Below are positions 1-5,093 of a DNA stretch of 5,265 nt, piece after piece. Below the pieces are notes generated by a model that did no database searches, had not been told where the DNA came from, and worked only from the letters and a program-made list of their open reading frames with translations. A program made the position numbers and the translations under genes. Source of the DNA: an uncultured Kingella sp. Its GTDB lineage: Bacteria > Pseudomonadota > Gammaproteobacteria > Burkholderiales > Neisseriaceae. The DNA lies in NCBI GenBank assembly GCA_916720425.1, contig CAKARD010000094.1, forward strand, positions 1-5,265, given 5' to 3'. The first letter of the stretch is position 1. Each line of letters starts with the position of its first letter.

Positions 1-179
1 GTAATTTGTTGGGAAATCATATTTAATAATTGTTCGCTGGGTTTATAATTGTCTAACTCAATCAGACAAGTGCAGTCTGATTGCCATAAAATACATTCAC
101 CTTCTACCGCTTCAGACGTATCCATCTCTAAATAATGAATTTGTGGGATATGTTTTTGAATTAATTGATGCAAAATCAT
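1..179 (-). CDS. Unrecognised protein, N-terminal 59 residues only (gene runs off the left edge)
   Basis: An open frame starts with ATG at 179-177 and stays open to the window edge, giving the first 59 residues (begins MILHQLIQKHIPQIHYLEMD). I do not recognise the family. The visible part is soluble-looking, has no signal peptide or membrane segment, is rather acidic after residue 18, and holds three Cys (two as CTC in a DCTCLIELD stretch). The start lies two bases after the stop codon of the DUF456 gene on the same strand, so the two are very likely co-transcribed and possibly translationally coupled. A weak GGA about nine bases upstream, inside the end of the DUF456 gene, is the only ribosome-site candidate. 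Length and function cannot be judged from this fragment. Confidence 0.7.
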   Translation of the reverse strand, partial: MILHQLIQKHIPQIHYLEMDTSEAVEGECILWQSDCTCLIELDNYKPSEQLLNMISQQI

Positions 180-181
180 GT

Positions 182-670
182 TTAAATCCAATGGGTGATA
201 TAACTTGCTATTATAGTCAATAAAATAACAATTGCTGAACCGATTTTGGCAACCGTACCAATAATAAACCCAATAAGTGTCCCTACGCCAACTTTGCCAG
301 CTAACCATAAATTTTTACGAGCGATGAGTTCGCCCACCCCTGCTCCTAACAAAGGCCCCAAAACAATACCAGCCAACCCCATAAATGCACCTGCAATACC
401 ACCAATAAACGAACCCCACAAAGCTTCACGACTGGCACCTGTGTATTTTGCACCCAATACCCCAGCCACAAAATCCATTGCCATGCCAAACGCTGATACA
501 AAAAACAACACCCATAATGTTAATGCTCCTATTGCCTGATAATCACTGGTATAAGCCAATAACCATGCTCCTGCAAACATAAAAGGCAATCCTGGTAAAG
601 CAGGAAAAATGGTCCCTGCTCCTCCAGCAATCAATAACACCCAAGCTAAAAGAATCAGTAATATTGTCAT
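182..670 (-). CDS. DUF456 family small integral membrane protein
   Basis: This is a 162-residue, very hydrophobic, glycine-rich protein. Its layout fits the DUF456 family: an N-terminal helix (about residues 2-24) ending in the motif GTIFPALPGLPFMFAG, then hydrophobic segments at about 28-44, 48-72, 84-111 and 125-158. The short basic stretch IARKNLW (about 116-122) separates the last Gly-rich segments. The G/A repeats (GGIAGAFMGLAGIVLGPLLG) suit tightly packed helices in the inner membrane. The family has no established biochemical role, so none is assigned. The ATG at 670 begins at a natural N-terminal helix, and no clear Shine-Dalgarno precedes it. It is separated from glnB by 186 bases, so it probably has its own promoter, and it leads directly into the partial gene at the left edge. 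Confidence 0.85.
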   Translation of the reverse strand: MTILLILLAWVLLIAGGAGTIFPALPGLPFMFAGAWLLAYTSDYQAIGALTLWVLFFVSAFGMAMDFVAGVLGAKYTGASREALWGSFIGGIAGAFMGLAGIVLGPLLGAGVGELIARKNLWLAGKVGVGTLIGFIIGTVAKIGSAIVILLTIIASYITHWI

Positions 671-856
671 ATTTAGAATTGATTTGATTAAATAAAGCGC
701 ATCTTATCACGCTTTGATACATAGAAAATATCCATGATATTAATTAATGATATGGGTATGGCGATAAAATGATGCACTCCAAACTGAATCGTTCTATTGT
801 TGCTATTACAACAGCAACTGTAGGACTCATGGATGATCATGGCATGGTGTATTTTC
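671..856. other. Gap between glnB and the DUF456 gene; leader/promoter region with short dyads
   Basis: No convincing gene lies here. Reading along the minus strand (downstream of glnB, upstream of DUF456), it holds three dyads. The first is GTTGCT/AGCAAC at 799-804/813-818. The second is an imperfect 24-base palindrome at 732-755 with the perfect core ATTAATTAAT (739-748). The third is AAAGCG/CGCTTT at 694-699/710-715 with a 10-base loop, just upstream of the DUF456 start. None is followed by a proper T-run, so no intrinsic terminator for glnB can be called. They may be operator or leader structures for the DUF456 gene. I could not pick a credible -35/-10 pair. Confidence 0.4.
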
Positions 857-1195
857 TTAAATAGCCGCTTCTGCCGTCTCTCCTGTGCGTATACGAATCA
901 CTTCTTCCACAGGTAAAACAAAAATTTTACCATCGCCAATTTTGCCCGAACGTGCAGTCTCTATAATTGTTTCGATGGTTTGTTCTACTTGTTCATCGGG
1001 CAAGACTAATTCTATTTTTACTTTAGGCAAAAAATCAACGGCATATTCCGCACCACGATAAATTTCGGTATGCCCTTTTTGACGACCAAAACCTTTGACT
1101 TCGGTAATGGTCATGCCGTTAATTCCTATTTCAGTCAGTGCTTCGCGCACATCATCTAATTTAAAAGGTTTGATAATGGCTTCTATTTTTTTCAT
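857..1195 (-). CDS. glnB: Nitrogen regulatory protein PII (GlnB)
   Basis: This is a full-length 112-residue PII protein, a cytoplasmic trimer that senses 2-oxoglutarate, ATP/ADP and (through uridylylation) glutamine, and controls glutamine synthetase adenylylation and NtrB/NtrC in proteobacteria. The T-loop (about 37-55, GFGRQKGHTEIYRGAEYAVD) carries Tyr51, the uridylylation site. The B-loop is RSGKIGDGK (82-90), and the C-loop/C-terminus RIRTGE is intact. The MKKIEAIIKPFKLDDVREAL start and Asp54 in YAVDF are closer to E. coli GlnB than to GlnK. No amtB neighbour is visible, which also favours GlnB. It starts 12 bases after the gloB stop, so it is the last gene of the cysE-nudF-gloB-glnB run. 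Only a weak GAG ribosome site is seen upstream. Family assignment is very firm. Confidence 0.97.
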   Translation of the reverse strand: MKKIEAIIKPFKLDDVREALTEIGINGMTITEVKGFGRQKGHTEIYRGAEYAVDFLPKVKIELVLPDEQVEQTIETIIETARSGKIGDGKIFVLPVEEVIRIRTGETAEAAI

Positions 1196-1207
1196 TTTTA
1201 GCTCTTG

Positions 1208-1963
1208 TCAAAAAATATTTTTTAATGTGCGTAATGCTATAAAAATGGCTTCTTCGCTGCTTATATTTTGTTTTGTTAATTCGCATACACGCTGCTGCAC
1301 AACATGATGATGTACACGTAAAAAAGGATTGATACGCCTTTCGTGTTCTAGTGTAACGGGCAAAGTAGGCTGATACAATGCAGCCACTTGTGCGACTTGA
1401 ATATCAGCATTATTAGGCTCTATGTATTCAGCAAAATCTAAATTAGCGGCAGTGTATTCGTGTGCTGGATACAATAATGTGTTAGCAGGTAATTTATTAA
1501 TGCGTTGAACGCTACGGAATAAGTCCTGTACACTACCTCCAAGCACACGACCACAACCTGCTGAAAATAAAGTATCACCACAAAATAAATGAATACAAGA
1601 CTCATCAATAATTTGATAACACACATGATCATTCGTGTGTCCAGCAGTTTGCCATACATCAACAGGATAGTCATACCACATAAAATGGCTACCTTCTTGC
1701 ACCCAATCATCTGCATAAGGAATATCACATGCTGCACGCACCAAACAATCTGGATAAGCTTGTTTTAATGCTAAAACACCCCCCGTGTGATCTACATGTG
1801 GGTGAGTAATCCAAATTTGAGTTAATTGCAAATTCTGCTCACGTAAATAATGGATTACAGGTTCAGCTTGCCCTGGATCAACGACCACTGCATCATGATC
1901 ATATTGCAATAACCAAATATAATTGTCTTTTAAAGCGGATAGGGGTTTAATATTTAAACTCAT
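1208..1963 (-). CDS. gloB: Hydroxyacylglutathione hydrolase (glyoxalase II)
   Basis: This enzyme hydrolyses S-lactoylglutathione to D-lactate and glutathione, the second step of methylglyoxal detoxification in the cytoplasm. With the start at 1963 it has 251 residues, the same as E. coli GloB. The metallo-beta-lactamase fold supplies a two-metal site: THPHVDH gives His54, His56, Asp58 and His59, GHT gives His109, FCGDTLF gives Asp130, and HEYT gives His168. The C-terminal substrate domain has the family INPFLR motif. The middle His of the usual THHHxDH is Pro here, but that position is not a metal ligand. The frame extends upstream to 1987, but ATG 1963 overlaps the previous stop as TGATG, has AGAAGAG eight bases upstream, and gives the family N-terminus MSLNIKPLSALKDNY. 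Confidence 0.95.
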   Translation of the reverse strand: MSLNIKPLSALKDNYIWLLQYDHDAVVVDPGQAEPVIHYLREQNLQLTQIWITHPHVDHTGGVLALKQAYPDCLVRAACDIPYADDWVQEGSHFMWYDYPVDVWQTAGHTNDHVCYQIIDESCIHLFCGDTLFSAGCGRVLGGSVQDLFRSVQRINKLPANTLLYPAHEYTAANLDFAEYIEPNNADIQVAQVAALYQPTLPVTLEHERRINPFLRVHHHVVQQRVCELTKQNISSEEAIFIALRTLKNIF

Positions 1964-2502
1964 CAATGTTTCTCTTCTAATAACCAAAATTGAAGGGCAA
2001 TCAATGTTTTAGCATCACAAATTTCTCCAGAGGCCATACCCTGTTGTATTTCTTGGCGTGTATATAATACAGTTTCTAGCAATTCATCTACATCAGGTGA
2101 AAGCGTGCTATTGGGCGTAATATTCACTGCACGAAATACGTGTAATACCTCATCACAAAACCCCGGCGCAGAATAAAAAGCAGTTATTTTTTCTACACGC
2201 TCGGCAGTATAAGGGGTTTCCTCACTCAGTTCACGCAAAGCGCAAGCAGCAGGGTCTTCACCTTCGTCCAGTTTTCCTGCTGGAATTTCTAACAATGCAC
2301 GCCCTGCTGGGTGTCGCCATTGACGCACCAAAACCACACGCTCATCGGCTGTTATTGCCAATACACATGCAGCTCCTGGGTGATGAATGGTTAAACGCAC
2401 ATGTTCATTGCCATTTGCCAAACGCACGGTATCACGGTCTATTTTTAAAAAACCTTTGTGATCAATCGGTTCGCTACGAATTAAAGTTTCAGTCAAATCC
2501 AT
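1963..2502 (-). CDS. Nudix hydrolase, ADP-ribose pyrophosphatase type (NudF-like)
   Basis: This 179-residue Nudix enzyme probably hydrolyses ADP-ribose to AMP and ribose 5-phosphate. The Nudix box spans residues 76-98: Gly76, Glu82, then RELSEE at 90-95 with the metal-binding glutamates. The invariant Gly near its end is replaced by Pro97 (EETPY instead of EETGY). A proline 15 residues after the box (Pro113 in SAPGF) is the mark used to tell ADP-ribose pyrophosphatases from other Nudix enzymes. The surrounding LLEIPAGKLDEGEDP also matches that subgroup. It lies 23 bases after cysE, and its TGA overlaps the gloB ATG by one base. Substrate choice is inferred from motifs, and other nucleoside diphosphate sugars remain possible. 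Confidence 0.88.
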   Translation of the reverse strand: MDLTETLIRSEPIDHKGFLKIDRDTVRLANGNEHVRLTIHHPGAACVLAITADERVVLVRQWRHPAGRALLEIPAGKLDEGEDPAACALRELSEETPYTAERVEKITAFYSAPGFCDEVLHVFRAVNITPNSTLSPDVDELLETVLYTRQEIQQGMASGEICDAKTLIALQFWLLEEKH

Positions 2503-2525
2503 AAGGCGCTTTCTTTTTTTTAAAA

Positions 2526-3323
2526 TTAAATCATATAAACGTAATCATCAAACACCAAAGATTGATCCATATTATCAGCAGGAATATTATGTGAAACCCC
2601 TACCGCCTTAGCAGGCACCCCCACAACCGTTGTTTGCGCCGGAACATCGCGTACTACCACACTGCCCGCACCAATTTTGGCACAATGTCCAATGGTAATA
2701 TTACCCAGTATCGAAGCATTGGCACCTATCATCACCCCATCACTCACTTTAGGATGCCTATCACCACACGCTTTGCCCGAACCACCTAAAGTCACACCAT
2801 GCAAAAGTGAAATATCATTGCCCAATACTGCTGTTTCACCAATCACAATACCTGTTCCATGATCAAACATAATGCCTCGCCCAAAACGCGCGGCAGGGTG
2901 AATATCTACACCAAAAACTTCACTGGCACGATTTTGTAAAAAATACGCTAACGTTGTACGCTGATTGTTCCACAACCAATGATTAATTCGATGTGATTGA
3001 ATGGCATGAAAACCTTTAAAATACAACAAAGGTAATGAATATTTATCACAAGCAGGATCGCGTTCATAACAGGCATTAATATCCGCAACAGCAGCGTCTA
3101 CAATACCATTATCACTTTGCAAAATATGAATAAATGTTTCATACAGTGCACGCGAATCCATCGTGCTATCCGATAATTTGCTAGATAAATGAAATGCCAA
3201 TACATTGGCTAAACTGGCATGACGCAATACGGTTAAATGTAAAAAGCTAGCCAACATTGGCTCTTGTTCTGCCGCTTTACTGGTTTCTTGACGGATACGT
3301 AGCCACATTTGTGCTTCTTGCAT
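2526..3323 (-). CDS. cysE: Serine O-acetyltransferase (CysE)
   Basis: The enzyme transfers acetyl from acetyl-CoA to L-serine, making O-acetylserine, the first committed step of cysteine synthesis in the cytoplasm. The 265 residues (E. coli 273) show the helical N-terminal SATase domain (about 5-135, including RDPACDKYSLPLLYFKGFHA) and a left-handed beta-helix of hexapeptide repeats (about 139-243). Catalytic and binding residues correspond to those of E. coli CysE: Asp140 in VDIHP, His155 in FDHGTG and His190 in GDRHPK. The GVTLGGSGK loop is intact. The last residue is Ile, as in CysE proteins that insert their tail into the CysK active site to form cysteine synthase. The ATG at 3323 is preceded by a strong AAGGAAGG. 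It is the first gene of the four-gene run. Confidence 0.96.
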   Translation of the reverse strand: MQEAQMWLRIRQETSKAAEQEPMLASFLHLTVLRHASLANVLAFHLSSKLSDSTMDSRALYETFIHILQSDNGIVDAAVADINACYERDPACDKYSLPLLYFKGFHAIQSHRINHWLWNNQRTTLAYFLQNRASEVFGVDIHPAARFGRGIMFDHGTGIVIGETAVLGNDISLLHGVTLGGSGKACGDRHPKVSDGVMIGANASILGNITIGHCAKIGAGSVVVRDVPAQTTVVGVPAKAVGVSHNIPADNMDQSLVFDDYVYMI

Positions 3324-3327
3324 TTTA

Positions 3328-3335
3328 CCTTCCTT
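3328..3335 (-). promoter_or_regulatory. Ribosome binding site of cysE
   Basis: On the minus strand AAGGAAGG ends four bases before the ATG; its first AAGGA sits seven bases before the ATG, a good distance. This supports the chosen cysE start and efficient translation of the first gene of the run. Confidence 0.75.
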
Positions 3336-3376
3336 GATGATTTTGTAGCAGTTTACAAAAATTAATACTATGCCGC

Positions 3377-3396
3377 AACTTAATCATGAATAAGTT
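3377..3396. promoter_or_regulatory. 20-base near-perfect palindrome upstream of cysE (candidate operator)
   Basis: AACTTAATCATGAATAAGTT pairs in nine of ten symmetric positions, with one A/A mismatch. It lies 54-73 bases upstream of the cysE start and about 95-110 bases upstream of the divergent DUF4198 gene. A weak minus-strand candidate promoter (TTGCAA at 3415-3410, 17-base spacer, poor -10 TATTCA at 3392-3387) would overlap it, which suits a repressor or activator of cysE. I do not recognise the binding protein; function is inferred from symmetry and position only. Confidence 0.35.
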
Positions 3397-3422
3397 CCAA
3401 AAAATAATCTTGCAAAAGAGAC

Positions 3423-3437
3423 TGTTATAAAGTAACA
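3423..3437 (+). promoter_or_regulatory. Candidate Zur (zinc uptake regulator) operator
   Basis: TGTTATAAAGTAACA has perfect outer arms TGTTA/TAACA. As I recall the gammaproteobacterial Zur operator core, TGTTATAATATAACA, it matches 13 of 15 positions. It ends about 51 bases before the start of the DUF4198 gene and would lie near the -35 position relative to a possible -10 at 3457-3462, where a repressor could block RNA polymerase. The downstream product is His-rich and secreted, as expected of a zinc-controlled gene. A second overlapping dyad, TAACATTGTTA (3433-3443), shares its right arm. Other Fur-family or metal regulators cannot be excluded. Confidence 0.45.
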
Positions 3438-3456
3438 TTGTTATTTAGTTTTACGT

Positions 3457-3462
3457 TATCAT
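3457..3462 (+). promoter_or_regulatory. Possible -10 element for the DUF4198 gene
   Basis: TATCAT matches the sigma-70 -10 consensus in five of six bases and would start transcription about 20 bases before the ATG. No good -35 hexamer is found 16-18 bases upstream, where the Zur-like dyad lies, so this is tentative. Confidence 0.3.
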
Positions 3463-3476
3463 ACCTTTTTTAACAC

Positions 3477-3483
3477 AAGGAGA
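3477..3483 (+). promoter_or_regulatory. Ribosome binding site of the DUF4198 gene
   Basis: AAGGAGA lies five bases before the ATG at 3489 and is close to the ideal Shine-Dalgarno sequence. It fixes the start and implies strong translation. Confidence 0.8.
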
Positions 3484-3488
3484 TTTTA

Positions 3489-4346
3489 ATGCAGACTTTA
3501 ATAAAATTAAGCACTCTAACCATTATGAGTGTCCTATTTATACAGGCTAACGCGCATGATGTTTGGGTTACCTCACCTGATAACATTTCTTCGCAAGATG
3601 TTTTGCATGCCGATTTATCATACAGCCATGATTATCCGCGTAGTGAATCCATTGCTCCCGATAGAGTGAAAATTTTTAAGCCATTAGAAATCTTTGATGC
3701 TAATGGGAAGCGTATAGAACTTAAATTAGAATCAGACAATTATCATTATGTTGCACCCAAAAAATTAAACGCAGGAACCTATCGTATTGCCGCAACTTAT
3801 CAACCTACCTATTGGATACAAAAACAAGATGGAAAATGGGCGCAAGCCAATTTAACCAACGATCCCGATGCTAAATATTGTGAACAAACCCAAATGTTTG
3901 GTAAACGAATTTTAACTGTAGATAATAAATTTGACGCTAAAGCCGCCGCTACGCCTGTAGGACAAGAATTAGAAATCATTCCATTGGCCAATATTACTGA
4001 TATTCCGGCTGGTGGTTTATTCCCCTTACAGGTTTTATATCAAGGCAAACCTTTAGCAGGCGCAACTGTTTTTGCCACTGCAGATACTGTCATACGCCAA
4101 GATATGGAAGCCATGAATGATCATCGTGAAATTAATGGCTATTCTGCCAAAACCGATAAGCAAGGCCGTGTAAACTTTTTACCTTTAGTAGAAGGACTGT
4201 GGAAAGTTAAAGTCATTCATAAAACACCCTTTAGTAACCCTAAAGTTTGCCAGCATTCGGCTTTATATGCCACACTGATTATCCCTGTAGGCGAAGAACG
4301 CGCAAAAATAGATGAACATTCAGAACATCATCACCATCATCATTAA
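3489..4346 (+). CDS. Secreted DUF4198 (NikK-like) metal-binding protein with a natural six-histidine tail
   Basis: This 285-residue exported protein has a signal peptide (residues 1-22): a basic N-region with Lys6, a hydrophobic core, and the cleavage motif AxA (Ala20-Asn-Ala22). Cleavage there would leave His23-Asp as the mature N-terminus, followed by VWVTSP, typical of the AHDxW opening of DUF4198/COG5266 proteins. That family includes NikK, the periplasmic part of some nickel/cobalt transporters. A later beta-sandwich-like region contains YQGKPLAGATVFA (184-196), the carboxypeptidase-regulatory-like segment of the family, and TDKQGRVNF. Cys131 and Cys254 could form a disulfide. The tail HSEHHHHHH (277-285) ends in six His. 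A Zur-like site upstream suggests zinc control. The likely role is periplasmic binding or delivery of a divalent metal; the metal is not proven. A strong terminator follows, so it is probably monocistronic. Confidence 0.88.
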   Translation: MQTLIKLSTLTIMSVLFIQANAHDVWVTSPDNISSQDVLHADLSYSHDYPRSESIAPDRVKIFKPLEIFDANGKRIELKLESDNYHYVAPKKLNAGTYRIAATYQPTYWIQKQDGKWAQANLTNDPDAKYCEQTQMFGKRILTVDNKFDAKAAATPVGQELEIIPLANITDIPAGGLFPLQVLYQGKPLAGATVFATADTVIRQDMEAMNDHREINGYSAKTDKQGRVNFLPLVEGLWKVKVIHKTPFSNPKVCQHSALYATLIIPVGEERAKIDEHSEHHHHHH

Positions 4347-4355
4347 AATCATTAG

Positions 4356-4382
4356 CCGCCCCTAACACAAGGGGCGGTTTTT
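4356..4382 (+). terminator. Intrinsic terminator after the DUF4198 gene
   Basis: A perfect eight-base-pair, G+C-rich stem (CCGCCCCT at 4356-4363 with AGGGGCGG at 4370-4377), a six-base loop AACACA and five T directly after it. It begins ten bases past the DUF4198 stop. The position and T-run fit termination on the plus strand, separating this gene from the next. Confidence 0.93.
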
Positions 4383-4385
4383 CGT

Positions 4386-4391
4386 TACAAT
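4386..4391 (+). promoter_or_regulatory. Possible -10 element for the COG2836-type membrane protein gene
   Basis: TACAAT matches the -10 consensus in five of six bases, four bases after the terminator T-run and 26 bases before the ATG. No -35 is recognised, since that position falls in the terminator stem. A separate promoter is expected because of the terminator, but this site is tentative. Confidence 0.25.
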
Positions 4392-4417
4392 AGTATTTTT
4401 CTTTTTTCACCATTTTT

Positions 4418-5092
4418 ATGCATGAATCCATTAATTTTTTAACTTTATTTTTACTCGGTTTTTTGGGAGGAACGCATTGCATGGGCATGTGCGGCGGCTT
4501 AAGTAGCGCGTTTGCCTTACAATTACCAGCTCATATCAATCGCATTGTACTCATTGTATTGATGAATCTGGGTAGAATCAGCAGTTATATGATTATTGGT
4601 GCATTAATGGGTTCATTATCACAAATAGGTGGAATATTACCGCACACACAGACTTTTCAATTAATCTTATTTGCATTGGCTAATGGTTTATTACTATTGA
4701 CAGGCTTATATTTGGCAGGTTTCGTATTATTTGCAGCAAAAATAGAAATAATTGGTCGCCCAATTTGGCGAAAGTTGCAACCTTTACTGAATCGTATTTT
4801 ACCGATCCAATCTGTTTTTGCTTGTTTTATGGTGGGATTAGTATGGGGCTGGTTGCCTTGTGGTTTGGTATACAACGCTTCGTTATACGCATTAGGCAGC
4901 GGTTCAGCTACGCAAGGCGCGTTTATGTTGTTTGCCTTTGGTTTGGGAACCTTGCCCAATTTGTTAGCAGCGGGTATTTTTGCTACGCAACTGCGCCAAT
5001 TTGTACAACACCCAAGTATACGCTTAAGTGCTGGACTATTTATTAGCGCATGGGCAATCTGGCAAATCATCGGATTATTTCATTCATTCTAA
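4418..5092 (+). CDS. TauE/SafE-type (COG2836, DsbD-like) inner-membrane protein
   Basis: This 224-residue polytopic membrane protein has about six hydrophobic segments (roughly 5-35, 42-69, 79-108, 132-155, 165-190, 203-222). The N-terminal motif GGTHCMGMCGG (17-27; Cys21, Cys25) and the mid-protein WGWLPCGLVYN (143-153; Cys148) are the signature of the COG2836 group, usually annotated as sulfite exporter TauE/SafE family. Members often sit with cytochrome cbb3 maturation or copper-handling genes, so transport of a metal or of reducing power across the membrane is as likely as sulfite export. No clear ribosome site precedes ATG 4418 (the upstream bases are a T-rich run), yet later starts would cut the first conserved motif. 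It follows the DUF4198 gene across a terminator; shared metal biology is inferred. Confidence 0.85.
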   Translation: MHESINFLTLFLLGFLGGTHCMGMCGGLSSAFALQLPAHINRIVLIVLMNLGRISSYMIIGALMGSLSQIGGILPHTQTFQLILFALANGLLLLTGLYLAGFVLFAAKIEIIGRPIWRKLQPLLNRILPIQSVFACFMVGLVWGWLPCGLVYNASLYALGSGSATQGAFMLFAFGLGTLPNLLAAGIFATQLRQFVQHPSIRLSAGLFISAWAIWQIIGLFHSF

Positions 5093-5093
5093 A

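Noticed and set aside
246..539. Plus-strand open frame of 97 codons across the DUF456 gene
   Set aside because: It is the antisense shadow of a Gly/Ala-rich membrane protein, giving a Pro/Asn/Ala-rich chain with no domain features.
799..818. GTTGCT/AGCAAC hairpin as a glnB terminator
   Set aside because: The stem is only six pairs and not G+C-rich, and neither strand shows a T-run after it.
688..840. A 50-codon minus-strand open frame between glnB and the DUF456 gene
   Set aside because: It lacks a ribosome site, has an unlikely composition (run of Cys, Asn-Asn) and spans the palindromes; most likely noncoding.
769..864. A 31-codon plus-strand open frame starting ATGATG and overlapping the end of glnB
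   Set aside because: No good ribosome site, no recognisable family, and it overlaps the glnB 3' end in antisense; its length is expected by chance in this region.
1964..1987. Upstream extension of gloB to an ATG at 1987
   Set aside because: It would overlap the Nudix gene by 25 bases and add eight residues absent from the family; the TGATG start at 1963 has a better ribosome site.
4321..4343. CAT/CAC repeats as a microsatellite or vector His-tag artefact
   Set aside because: The codons are mixed, the frame continues naturally from a DUF4198 protein into a stop and a native terminator, and His-rich tails occur in natural metal-binding proteins.
4279..4488. Minus-strand 69-codon open frame across the terminator
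   Set aside because: It runs through the DUF4198 tail, the terminator stem and the next gene start; it is a chance frame.
4657..5070. Minus-strand open frame of 137 codons opposite the COG2836-type gene
   Set aside because: The plus-strand product has clear family motifs and membrane segments; the antisense chain is Asn/Lys/Pro-rich and unlike any known protein.
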